Source: Stachybotrys elegans (lineage: Eukaryota; Ascomycota; Sordariomycetes; Hypocreales; Stachybotryaceae). Taken from it: a DNA stretch of 64,000 nt. The notes beneath the pieces are model-generated. The model ran no database searches. It had not been told where the DNA came from and saw only the letters and a program-made list of their open reading frames with translations. The stretch spans positions 248,001-312,000 of the forward strand of contig JAGPNK010000016.1 of the NCBI GenBank assembly GCA_020746835.1, in the 5' to 3' direction. Each line of letters begins with the position of its first letter. The first letter of the stretch is position 1. The translations under genes and the position numbers were made by a program. Shown here piece by piece: positions 34,309 to 44,265 of the stretch.

Positions 34309-35440
34309 TTATGCGTGCCTCAGATCTAGCAACAGCTTTCCCTTGTTCTCCCCAGCCAGCAACGCCGCCAGCGCAGAACCCGCGTCCTCGAGCCCGCCCC
34401 TGCGGATCGTCGTTGCGCCACGGAGCTTGCCCTCGAGGTAGAGCCTCGACAAATCCTCCCGCGCAGAGGCGGCTTCATGGAGGTAGTAGAAAATGTTGAA
34501 GCCGCTAATGCGCAGCGCCTTTTCAAAGACCAAGTGCATGTTCTATTGAACTCGTGTTAGCAGAACTTCGGTAGAAACTTGGAAAGGGGGAGGGGGGGTG
34601 CTCACTCGGACGCCAGTGTGGTTCTTGTCACTGTAGCTGCTCAGCTGGCCGCAGATGGTGATGCGGCCTTCTGCCTTCATGTGCTCCATTGCGAGCTCGA
34701 GCTGCTCGCCGCCGACTATTCCAACCATCGTCAGCGGCACTTCATACAGTCATACAGGGGTGGGAAAGGGGCGTACCATTGTCAAAGTAGGCGTCGATGC
34801 CCCCCTCGACAGCCTTTGCAAACTGCTGCTTGAAGTCGGGGGCCTTGTAGTTGACGGCCTCGTCGAGGCCCAGGTAGTCCTTGAGCCAGGCGCACTTGTC
34901 GTCGCTGCCGGTGATGCCCACGACGCGCGCGGCGCCCTGGGCCTTGGCGAGCTGGGCGACGACGGAGCCGACGGCGCCGGCGGCCGCGCTCACGACGATG
35001 ACCTCGCCTTTCTTGGGCTTGAGGGAGCGCATGGTGCTGAAGTAGGCTGTCAGGCCGGTGCCGCCTAGGATACCGAGGATTTCGGCCTCTTCCATGCCCT
35101 CGGGGAGGGAGAAGGACTCAAAGCGAGCGGCGTCGACGACGACGTGGCTCGCCCACCCGGACCAGGCTATGCCGAGTGTACCCACCGGGACGGAGTCGGC
35201 AGTGGAAGCGACGACACGGCCGGCGATGTAGCTGGGTGGGCAGGAGCCGACGGGGACGGGCATGAAATCACCACCATCAAGCCAGAGACGTAGGATGGGG
35301 TCGATGGACAGGATCGTGGCTTCGACGAGGACCTGGTTCTCGCCGAGGGTGGGCATTGGGATGGTGCGCGTGGAAAAGGTCTCGCCGGGGACGATGGGCC
35401 CGGTGGGACGTTTGGCGAAGAATATCTCGGTGGCAGACAT
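34309..35440 (-). CDS. NADP-dependent MDR oxidoreductase (LTB4DH/PTGR-like)
   Basis: Three exons (35440-34777, 34715-34606 and 34542-34309) give 335 residues, the usual size of zinc-free medium-chain reductases. The N-terminal GroES-like half has VLVEATILSIDPILRLWLDG. The catalytic and nucleotide half has LGGTGLTAYFSTM (about 125-137) and the Rossmann loop SAAAGAVGSVVAQLAK (about 151-166), then VVGITGSDDKCAWL. The end ENKGKLLLDLRHA fits the GK-L pattern of the family. No catalytic zinc cysteines are seen. Such enzymes reduce the double bond of alpha,beta-unsaturated carbonyls with NADPH; the substrate here is unknown. Its 3' end faces the antiporter gene 222 bp away. Confidence 0.93.
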
Positions 35441-36202
35441 GGCTGTTGGATGCTGGTGAACTGTGTGAATCTTGGGATGTTGGCGTATTGGGTGAATTTG
35501 AGATGAAGAGGGAGTGAGTGCTATGGATTGTAGAAGAAGGGGCTCACACGGTGAGCTTTTATATCCGACATCTTGAGGCCTTGGCTATCTTCATGCCGCC
35601 GTACATGAGAACTTCCGGTTCACGCTCGTATCACTCGGGTTGGCATCATGGTGAGTGTGAGGCGATTCAGACCCGTCACTTAGATGCTGCCTTGACCCAA
35701 AAGGGCAAATGCTGCCCTTGCACGTCGTGGGTGGGTCCCTTTCTGCTTATGGGATACATAGTGTAGGAGAACTGATTGCAAATCAAATCAACGAGTTCGG
35801 GGTGACTCATTGAATTAGGAATGGTGAACTGGTAGTTTTGTTTTGTCGTGACCCCCTCTATCGTGAGTTGTGGCGAGTGACTGCCTGCTGTGCTATTCCG
35901 CAACTCGATTATTGACGATGTGCGCGCGGCAGGGGAGCGTTGGTTCGCCATCGTTCTTGCATGGCTTCTGTCGGATGCCAAATGGTCTTGCGAGTCCAGG
36001 CCCATGGAATAATTGGCAATAATATCGTGGTTACTCATATCTCACAAGATCTTTGAGAGCCTGAGAATGATGGCCAGATGAGTGGGAACTGTTTCGAGGC
36101 AACATGCCTGATCCGGCGGCGTTCAAGTTCGGTTCCTCGGTTTCCCTCACGCTTGCCATGGAGCTTCCCATACAAAACTTGTTGATTACTTCAATCTTCT
36201 TT
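35441..36202. other. Intergenic region, no supported gene
   Basis: About 760 bp between two minus-strand genes. One 120-codon minus frame (35676-36038) starts with ATG but shows no domain, no coding bias and lies in promoter position. I leave it unannotated. Confidence 0.55.
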
Positions 36203-36895
36203 TTAGTTTCCATCAGGGAAGACGGTGTAGTTGCCCTGCCAGAAAAACACGCCGGCAGCCACCAGACTCAGTATCGCCCACAATAGGTCCAATTCTACCA
36301 CACACCATAACCAGAGGCATGCAATTGGCGGTGCACGCTTCATGTTTGCCATGTATCCCTTCTCGTTGGTCACATAGATGAGGTAGCATCCGGCGGCGGC
36401 GCTCAGGACGGTGAAGATGGCCTGGCGGATGGCGGGTTGGTATTTGGTCGGCACACCGGGAACGAGGTTGGGGCTCGAATCGTGGGGATGGAGAATGTAG
36501 AAGAGGAAGAAGAACACTGTGTTGCCAGGTTAGCTTCGGTATAGCTCTTCTGGGCTGGGTAGGCTGTCGGGGGACGTACTCAGCCATGCCTGTCCTGCAC
36601 GCTTCCAGATCTCAGGCCACTCGACGCTGACGGCGTACTGCTGGTGGACGAGGGCATCAAAGCTCAAGTGCACCATGGCAATTGTAGCGGTCCAGAGGAT
36701 AGCCTCCATGACCCTCTCGGCGCCGGGGGAAAGCGTGTCGGCATCCTTTGCGGTCCGGCGCATGCGCTCGTCGGCTTGGGCAAAGAGCTTGCGTTCCTCG
36801 GCCAGGTCCAGCAACGTCTTCTCGGTCGGGCCTGATCGATCGGGTTGGCTGAGCTTAATGCCCTTGACGGGCTTTTCCTTGCGCTGCCGGGCCAT
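36203..36895 (-). CDS. Small multi-pass membrane protein, conserved in fungi
   Basis: Two exons (36895-36580 and 36516-36203) with a GTACGT donor and a GCTAACC branch give 209 residues. I chose the start MARQRKEKPVKGIKLSQPDRS because the upstream in-frame stretch to 37435 is low in coding character. A basic, helical N-terminal part (DLAEERKLFAQADERM) precedes membrane segments: ILWTATIAMVHLSFDALV, then MFFFLFYILHP across the intron, AIFTVLSAAAGCYLIYV, and LLWAILSLVAAGVFFWQG. It resembles the fungal DUF7719-type proteins as I remember them; I have no function for it. An ER location is a guess from the overall layout. Confidence 0.82.
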
Positions 36896-37733
36896 GGCGG
36901 GTGTCGGTTGGATGGGAGTCGTGAGTCGGAGGTTGAAGTCGCCGAGCAATGAGGTTTGTTGTCCAGGCAAGCTGTCATGCTGTGCTGGCGTGGATCTGCT
37001 AGAGGTATCCACTGCCGCATGAGGTAAAAGTGACATCCCGCTTGAGCCCCCCTTCAGAGGGGGGGGGAGGCTGGAAGGGAGGGAGCCCCTCGCAGACTGG
37101 CCACTTCTGAACCAGGCCCCGGCCGAGGCCCAATCAGGGCGCGGCGGAGGACGGCTAGGACCCGAATGAATCCGTTCCAGGGGCCTTGATGGTGTCCTGT
37201 AATAACATGAAGCATCCACGGCCATGGGTTCGGTGGCTGGACTGTTGACGAGGGAGGGGGGAATATTGTGGTGATGAAAATTTAAATCAGAAAGGTGGCA
37301 TGATTGTTGTTGCGGCTTGGTCTTGCCTTCTGCCATTGCACCTTCTCTTTGTTCCTTCCTCCTTCCTGCCCCTGCCGCCATCTCCTGCATTTGTTGGGCT
37401 GCGCTAGCTTGCTGCATATAACCACTAGCGATCATTGGTCACGCGCGCATCCGTCTCAGACCAAACCGCCAAACCGCTTTCGCACCTTGCTCGGCCTCAC
37501 CTCCAACACCTCGTGCCGCCTCTTGCATATCTCGGCGTTACGAATACTGTCTTCTGGCTGCAAGCTGTGCGCGGACCTGCGTCGCAATTGCAGCCAGCTC
37601 ATCCTCCTCCCTCCGTCCAGCGACTTAACACCAGCCAGCTCCCCCGCCGCCGCTCTTGTCCCGCGAGTTTCAATACGTCGTCCGTGCTCCTTCGCCCTCA
37701 CCGCTCGATCCGACTGCGCTCCCCCGCCGCATC
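36896..37733. promoter_or_regulatory. Divergent promoter of the small membrane-protein and PIG-L genes
   Basis: An 838-bp gap separates two divergent starts. The minus-strand frame continues open upstream to 37435, but it has biased composition and no domain. A run of C/G (near 37055-37075) is present. No clear TATA box is seen. Confidence 0.5.
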
Positions 37734-38724
37734 ATGAACGTCTATCTGCTCGTCACGGCCGTCGGAGCCGTCGGAGCCGTCCTGCTGCCATGCGGCTACA
37801 TCTACATTGCCTCTTCGGTGCAAAAGAACTACCCCAAGCTGACGAACAAGCGCATCTGCCTGCTGATTGCGCACCCCGACGATGAGGCCATGTTCTTTGC
37901 GCCCACGGTCCTCGCTCTTACACGACCCGAGACGGGCAACCACGTCAAGATTCTGTGTCTGAGCTCAGGTACGTCTATATTCCTTGCATGGCTGCGGCCG
38001 GGTTGTTGACCAGCATGGGACTTGCAGGCAATGCCGACGGCTTGGGAGAGACACGCAAGAAGGAGCTGGTCAAGAGCGCCATGTCGCTGGGTCTGCGCGA
38101 CGAGGATGACATCTTCGTTCTGGATGACCCGTATGTACAATGCAATGCTGTTGCACAAGGCTCGGAGCTGACGCATGCTGCAGCAACGATTTCCCCGACT
38201 CGATGACGACGACGTGGGAGACGGACAAAATTAGCAACCTGCTATGCAGCGCCTTTGCGCCGTTTATGGGGCGTCAACGCGCCGACCCCTCGGCCCCAAT
38301 CACGGCCAGCATTGACGTGCTCATCACGTTTGACGCCCACGGCGTCTCGTCGCACCCGAACCACATCTCGCTATTCCACGGTGCGCGGGCCTTTATCGCA
38401 CAGCTCATGCAGGGCAAGTCGCAGCACAAGAGCCCCGTGGCGCTCTACTCCCTCCACAGTGTCGGCCTCGGCCGCAAGTACACTTCGGTCATGGATGCCG
38501 TGATGACGCTGGCGCTGGGGTCCAAGGCGGCCGAGGCATCGCACCCGGAGTCGCTGGTGTTTATGAATGCGCTCACGGGCGCGGGCGGCCTGCAGACGGC
38601 GTGGAAGGCCATGACGGAGGCGCACAAGAGCCAGATGGTGTGGTTCCGCTACTTGTGGCTTGGGTTCAGCAGGTACATGCTCGTAAATGACTTGTACTTG
38701 GAGAAGGTTTCTGTGGAGAATTAG
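37734..38724 (+). CDS. GPI12: N-acetylglucosaminyl-phosphatidylinositol de-N-acetylase (PIG-L)
   Basis: Three exons (37734-37968, 38028-38130 and 38184-38724) give 292 residues. An N-terminal membrane anchor (about 2-25, [20 protein letters not shown]) leads into the PIG-L/LmbE fold with the metal motif [16 protein letters not shown] (about 43-58) and the second motif HGVSSHPNH, where the histidines complete the zinc site. The enzyme removes the acetyl group from GlcNAc-PI at the ER, the second step of GPI-anchor synthesis. Length and motifs match the family well. Introns interrupt at SSG/NADG and at DDP/NDFPDS. Confidence 0.95.
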
Positions 38725-39000
38725 AGCCCGAACTTGGATCTCTTCCATCTCTCAGTGGTGGTGTTGACTTGGTATTTACGTTGGTACCTAGTTGCGGGTT
38801 CTACGTGTTATGTGCATCCATGTCTTCTTGTACGGTAACGAATTTAGCAAATGGGATGATTTCGCTGCGATACTTTCTATCTATCTCCTGGAGGAGGCAT
38901 GATGGCCTTTGCGGAAGAGACTATTCAGGCTCTGTGACATAAGGGTTTATTTTGCAAGCTTATTATTGCGAGTCTCAAATTGTGGTTAACGCCAAGCAAG

Positions 39001-39050
39001 CCGGTCTTCTGCATTTCCTTATATCATGTATAGAGAGGATATCAATCTGT
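39001..39050. repeat. Diverged direct repeat, copy A
   Basis: CCGGTCTTC, TGCATTT, CTTA and GAGAGGATATCAAT occur in the same order as in copy B at 39179-39225, with small indels between the blocks. Confidence 0.65.
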
Positions 39051-39178
39051 TGAAATTGGGGTATAGGCACCAATAGCCCACACTATCGGTATAGACCAAC
39101 ACTTTTGGTGTACAGAGTAGCCTGAATTCGAAAGGGGAGGGGGTGGAGATCATGATAATTGTCCACTGCCAATCACGA

Positions 39179-39225
39179 CCGGTCTTCACTGCATTTTCTT
39201 ACATTACGGAGAGGATATCAATGTT
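39179..39225. repeat. Diverged direct repeat, copy B
   Basis: This matches copy A over about 45 bp, 178 bp downstream, with substitutions and two small indels. The origin is unknown. Confidence 0.65.
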
Positions 39226-39489
39226 GTGTGCAGTTTCAAATATTGTGCCAAGAGTGTGTCTCGCCAATTAGAGAGGATGACTGAACGTATATTAGCACAT
39301 GTAATATACAGGTAGTAGCTCCTACTAGGTACATACAGGGAAGGTTTTCTCTTCACCCTATTTGCGGCCTCGGGCGAACTGCGACGATGTAAAGAAGTGT
39401 GATGCGAGTAAAAGTGATGATGCTCAGTGCCCTGGCAGCCAAAACAGTCGTAGCCAGGAGGGCAAGATAACAATGAGGCCATCGCCAAG

Positions 39490-40134
39490 CTACCCGCAAG
39501 GCTGCTGACCTGACTGAATGTGAGGCGCCCGTTTCACTGCAATTTCTCTCCTCTCAGAGGCTACTCCTTGGTAAACATCGGCCCCCCCGGCGCAAAAGGC
39601 CCCGCGCGCGGCAATCCCCTCGCCCTCGGCCCCGCGCCCAAAGAGCTCCATGCCCAGCATCTCGCGGTAAAAGGGCACCGACCGCGCCCAGTCGGCCGTC
39701 AGCAGCATCGTCCGCCGCAGGTACGGCATCTCGCCCAGCGCCTCGTCCACGCACGCCATCAGCCAGCGGCCCAGGCCCCGTCCCTGGCACGCCGGGCTGA
39801 CCCACACGTCCGTCAGGTACACGAAGCTGACCCAGTCGGTCGTGCACCGCGCCAACCCGATAAACTCGCGCCGCGGTGATGATGATGATGATGACGCCTC
39901 CTCCGTGGTTGCCGGGGCGCACGCGTACATGCCGAAGCAGAGCGAGTTGTCCAGCATCTCACGCATATAAGGCACCGGTATCCCTTTTGTCCAGTATACT
40001 TCTTGTCTGTCGAAGGCCGCGACCACGTCCGAGGCTGCCAGGAGGGATGCGTCGGTCGAGATGAGGAAGCCGTCTCTTGTCCACGACTTTTGCCGCAGTG
40101 CCCGGCTGGGCGGATCTGTAGATGACCAAGACAT
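39490..40134 (-). CDS. GNAT-family N-acetyltransferase
   Basis: This intronless gene encodes 214 residues. The start is the ATG at 40134 (MSWSSTDPPSR); the longer open frame from 40305 begins with TTG. The acetyl-CoA binding core is clear: FVYLTDVWVSPACQGRGLGRWLM (about 100-122 region) contains the Q/R-x-x-G-x-G/A loop QGRGLG, after a beta strand and before MLLTADWARSVPFYREMLGM, the usual C-terminal strand and helix. A run of serines (SSSSSS) is coded by a TCA/ATC-type microsatellite at 39881-39897. The substrate is unknown. A TATATA motif lies about 30 bp upstream (40164-40169). Confidence 0.9.
   Translation of the reverse strand: MSWSSTDPPSRALRQKSWTRDGFLISTDASLLAASDVVAAFDRQEVYWTKGIPVPYMREMLDNSLCFGMYACAPATTEEASSSSSSPRREFIGLARCTTDWVSFVYLTDVWVSPACQGRGLGRWLMACVDEALGEMPYLRRTMLLTADWARSVPFYREMLGMELFGRGAEGEGIAARGAFCAGGADVYQGVASERREIAVKRAPHIQSGQQPCG
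39881..39897. repeat. GAT/ATC microsatellite within the GNAT gene
   Basis: Five to six trinucleotide copies code for a serine run between two core strands, so its length can vary without a frameshift. Confidence 0.75.
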
Positions 40135-40648
40135 GGCGAGCGGCAGCGTAGTTTTCGTTTGTCTATATAGAGAAGCAGTCTTCCGCTGGCCAGCAGCCAG
40201 CACTGCTCCTCTTTTATCAAGCCGCGCGCCCTGATCATGACAACCGGATGTCCTCCGGGGTCCACCCTGACTCAAGAGACCAGCCCGGTGTCGCTCCCGG
40301 TCCAACCAATCATCTTACACGCCTTTCCCACCAGCGGCCACCAGCATCTGCATATGAGTAGCGCAGAGAAGGCTGATAATCGGGTAGTATCCGATTTTCT
40401 CTGTTGGCCTGCTCTGGAAATGACAGTCGCAGCAAAGCTCTAAATATGACTGTTCAAGGAAATCAGACATGAGATCAAGTTAAAAACAAGACGGAGACGG
40501 CATAGTATTCACCACGCAGTTATTACAGTAGAAGGGAATCTCACACCCATAAGTTGCACTGACATTTATATAACCAGATGGTCTGAACATGTACACTTAT
40601 TGCAATATGCCAGTATGTATGTACGTCCCGCCAACCTCGTCACACGAA
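40135..40648. other. Intergenic region between GNAT and LVIVD genes
   Basis: About 510 bp hold the GNAT promoter and the 3' flank of the next minus-strand gene. There is no supported gene. Confidence 0.55.
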
Positions 40649-42267
40649 TCAAGCGCTTCGCTTGACAACAAAGGCGCCACGCTCAATGGTGTTGACGACA
40701 ATGTAACCACTGGGGAAGAAGGGGTAGTGGCTCCACGTGCCAACAAAGTCGACGATGCCACCGCCAGTGCGGTTGTCGTCCTCAGGGTAGACGTCGAAGT
40801 AGCCGACCTCGCGGACGCCGGCGCCGGTGGGGTCCGAGGGCAGGGAACGCAGGTCGAGGATGCGAAGGCCAGCGCCGTAGTTGCTCTGGTAGGCGAAGCC
40901 GTTGTGGACAAACTGGTTGTGGTCGACGCTGGTGACCGAGGACTTGAAGTAGCCCGTCTGGCGGGGGCTGCGCAGGTTACGGATGTCCCAGAAGTAGGTG
41001 GTGGCGCGACCGTCCGAGGCGGGACCGGAGCGGCGGTACTCGTCGTACTCATCGTCGAGGACGAGGAACTCCTGCCAGGTAGTGTTGGTGACCCAACCCT
41101 GGTGGGTGTCTTCTATTGTCAGCGGCGATGCCCACTGGAGGATGGAGGTGGGAGATCACTTACACTGGGCACCGGTGTAGCTGGTGCGGGAGATGATGAC
41201 CGGGCTGGCCTTGTTGGTAACATCATAGCTGTAACTGTCAGCGGGCATCCATGCATGGGAAACGCCTGCACTCACATGGTGAGGGTGTCCTCGTTGTAGC
41301 CGTAGCAGATGTCACGTCCGGTGTAGCGAGTGTCAGGGCCGCGGTACACGAGGCACTGAGCATCGTGGACGTAACCATCGCCAGAAGCACAGCCGGGGCT
41401 CGTGGGGCGGGCAGGGTTGGTCAAGTCAAAGAAGATGAGACCCGAGGCGCAGGACGAACTACGTGGGACAGCGCCGACGGCAACGCCATAGTTGAGCTCC
41501 TCGTTGACGACGACGTTGTGGGTGCTGCCCTGAGGCAGGCCCGTGAAGCGGCCAGTGAGGTCGCTCTGGGTGAAGGTGCGAGGCGAGGAAGGGCTGAGGG
41601 TGAGCAGCTTGGTCCAGTCAAAGATCTGGACGCCGTGGCTGGAGGCCTCGCTACCAATGACAACGTAGTTCTTGTAGCCACGGATCTCGCGCCAGATGGA
41701 GTTGGACGAGTAGCGGGGGAGGCGGCCGAGGTACGACAGCTTGCCGTCGGCCGTGACCTCGCTGAAGGAGGCACCGTCGGCCTGGGCGATGACGACGAAC
41801 TCGCGGCCCTGGGGGCTGACCCATCCCCACGTGGAGGAGCCCTGGCCGGTGGCGCTTCCGAGAGCAGCGTGGCTCTTGAAGTCGTAGAAGTCAACCTAAT
41901 CATGTTAGCTGGATACAGCTGGTCATATGAGGAGGCCTGGCATACGTTGGAGCAGCGGAATGAGTCGGATCCGACGACGGCACGGCCGTTGGTGCACCTG
42001 ACAGCAGGATCGGCAGCCGTTCGGCTTGGGTACTGGGTCGAGTTCATCTCGCCGCTCTGGATCTGGGCATCCCAGGTGGCCTAGCTTTTGTCAGAACAAC
42101 TGCACATCTCTCTTCTTGACGGGAGAGGGCTGTACCAGCTTCAGAGCCTTGAGCTCCATGTGGACGTTGCCGCTGGCGTAGGCCTCACGGAGAGCCTCAT
42201 TGGGAGGCATCTCCTTGGCCTTGGCGACAGCCGCCAGAGCGGCGACGAGGACTGATCCGGCCTTCAT
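40649..42267 (-). CDS. Secreted LVIVD/choice-of-anchor-B family protein
   Basis: Five exons (42267-42136, 42080-41946, 41895-41276, 41228-41164 and 41109-40649) join to 470 residues. A short signal peptide (MKAGSVLVAALAAVAKA) begins it. The body has beta-propeller-like repeats: VDFYDFKSHAALGS, SSTWGWVSPQGREFVVIAQADG, GVQIFDWTKL, STHNVVVNEELNYGVAVGA, GLIFFDLTNPARP, YTHQGWVTNTTWQEFLVLDDE and LRILDLRSLP. Repeats of this type, each ending with a strand like LxIxDxTxP, mark the LVIVD/choice-of-anchor-B proteins, sometimes labelled regulatory P domain in fungi. The role is unknown; secretion is likely. Intron 1 uses a weaker GTACAG donor, and the acceptor of intron 4 is set by the conserved YTHQG motif. 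Confidence 0.88.
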
Positions 42268-43681
42268 GATGATGAGGGGCGGTGACTTGGAGACGGCAGG
42301 GCAAGCAGAGGCGGGAAAGCTTGGTGATGAAAGAGGTCCTCGAGACGGCATCACGAAGGGCCCCTTTTATACAAAATCCTGCCCATCTCGCATGTCCTCC
42401 TTTTTCCTTCCTCCCCTATCACGCAGCGATCCCTACAAGAGGCATGTGCCTGAGAAGCCTCAAGGTTCATGAGGGGCCGGTACACGTTCCCAGAAGGAGA
42501 AGGTGTCGAAGCGCCGTCGCCAGCAGAGGCACAAATGGCACAATCGCAGATGTCGGCAGTACATATATGCCCAATGAAATCCCAAACCTCTTCTCCCCGG
42601 ATCCAGAAGGTCGCAGGGCAGATGGAGGCCAGCTGCAGCCTCCCACGATTGGGTGCAAGTCGGGGCCCCTCTCGCCCCCGATCGCCGTCTCTGCATCGCG
42701 GCAGAGAGAAGGGGGGGAGGGGGGGTGAGTCCAGGATTGCTGTCGATTGGCGGCCCCTATAATGTGGCCGAGATATAGGGCGATCGTGGAAAATTTTTTA
42801 TTTTTATTTACCGTCGACGACGTTGTAGTTTCCTTTTTGGCATCTGCCTGGGTTCTTTTGCGGGAGGCAGGAACGTTCTAGGCCTGATATCGAGCCACGA
42901 GCAAACCAATAAAAACAGGCACACAAAACAAAGCAGACAAAGTAAAAAAACAACAGCAACCTTCTGGAAACAGAAACCCTTCGTCCCTACTCCGTACCTC
43001 ACTCCTCGATACAAGGTCATGCCTTATCTCGCAGGACACCCACCAGTAAGCAGATCGAGGCCCCAGCATTGGTGGAAAACGGGTACGTTTGCAGATGGCA
43101 TGTTTTAATTAACAGAGGTCCGTTTTTTACCACTCGTTCGATACACACGCGCGCGCAGAGATAGACGGGGTGGTATTGTGTGTGCAGAGCCGAGAACTTT
43201 TGTCGTCGGCAGTGTCTTGGGGTCCATATCGTGCCGTGCCGTGCCGACCAGGAAGAGTTGCATCATCGGGCTCGCCATCCTGTTGGGGGTGATGCGGTGG
43301 GCGGATGTAATAATGCCTCTTGGCATGCGAACAGAGGCTACTGGCTGGCCGTTTACCTGGCAGTGTCTGCGGGTGGGTGCATGTGGCGTGCGGGCCAAAA
43401 GTGAAGCTATCGTGAAGCCATCATACCAAGATCGACTTACACAGCCATGATTTCTCAATACCATTACAATATAGTCGACAAAATAAAGCTCCATGCTTTG
43501 ACCTCGTCTCATTCAAATTCGTATACTAAGAATGCCATCACGGCCCCCCTCCTCAATACATGGCCTCTGCTCCCAGCCATTCCCCATCCAGTCTTGAATA
43601 CAATTCCAATAAACCACCAACAACACCAGCTACTACAAACACCAGCTCTTCCTCCAACCATGCCCTCCTTCGCTCCCTCAC
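42268..43681. other. Intergenic region, no supported gene
   Basis: About 1.4 kb. The part nearest 42267 is the LVIVD promoter. The rest has short frames without bias. Confidence 0.55.
42364..42371 (-). promoter_or_regulatory. TATA box of the LVIVD gene
   Basis: TATAAAAG on the minus strand lies about 97 bp upstream of the ATG at 42267, a very good match in a plausible place. Confidence 0.6.
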
Positions 43682-44101
43682 CTCTTTCTCCCCCTGCTTC
43701 TCTATGCCATGTTCGCCGCCGAATTCGTCTTCATCCGCCCCCTCAGCCACCGGCTCCCCAATCCCGCCGCCGAGCCCATCGAGCTCGCGCCCCTCATGGC
43801 CTCGCACCGCTCCTCCATGCACGCCGTCCTCAAGAACACCATGGCCAGCGCGGGCCTCGACTCCAGCAGCTTCGACTCCGCCTCCGCCTCCGACGACAGC
43901 TGACTGGCCTCCTCTGCTCCCGCGGCTCCCAGCACCACCGTCGCCGAGGCAGTGGCGCTGCTGCTGCCGCCGCCCTCGCCGCCGCCAGCCAGACAGAGCG
44001 CCGGGCAGCTGTCCGTCCGCCAGCTCGTCGGTTTCTTCGAGTCTTTTGCCAGGAACCCATTCTCTCAGACAGCGCGGAGCAGAGGCCCGTTTCGCTTATA
44101 G
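43682..44101 (+). pseudogene. Coding-biased stretch split by an in-frame TGA; possible broken gene
   Basis: One plus-strand frame has almost only G/C third positions from 43709 to 43900, the signature of real coding sequence in this genome. It begins with a hydrophobic stretch (LFLPLLLYAMFAAEFVFI) and the first usable ATG is 43709. A TGA at 43901-43903 stops it after 64 codons. The same frame then continues open to a TAG at 44099-44101 with QLSVRQLVGFFESFARNPF, still sensible protein. There is no good GT donor near the TGA. Options are a pseudogene (CGA to TGA), stop read-through (TGA CTG resembles the TGA CTA read-through context), or a sequence error. The upstream start is also unclear, as an in-frame TAA lies at 43610. 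I do not recognise the family. Confidence 0.35.
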
Positions 44102-44265
44102 ACGGTGGAGGATGCACAAAAAGTAAAAGGGATCGTCTATGAATCAGTCATGTATCTTCGAGCATGCAAACACCATGCAGTTCTATGTACAATCGCTTCA
44201 TCCACGCTGGTATCTGAAGTAATAAAGTCGTGTCTCATCAAAACAAGAAGACAAAAGTTGCCCGC

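Larger units (their letters stand above)
38725..39489. other. AT-richer intergenic region with a diverged direct repeat
   Basis: About 765 bp lie between the convergent PIG-L and GNAT genes, with no open frame of note. It holds two copies of a roughly 48-bp sequence, described separately. Confidence 0.6.

Noticed and set aside
35676..36038. 120-codon minus-strand frame with ATG
   Set aside because: No coding bias, no domain, and it sits where a promoter is expected.
41251..42084. 277-codon plus-strand open frame
   Set aside because: Antisense to the LVIVD gene, whose five exons are supported by splice sites and repeats.
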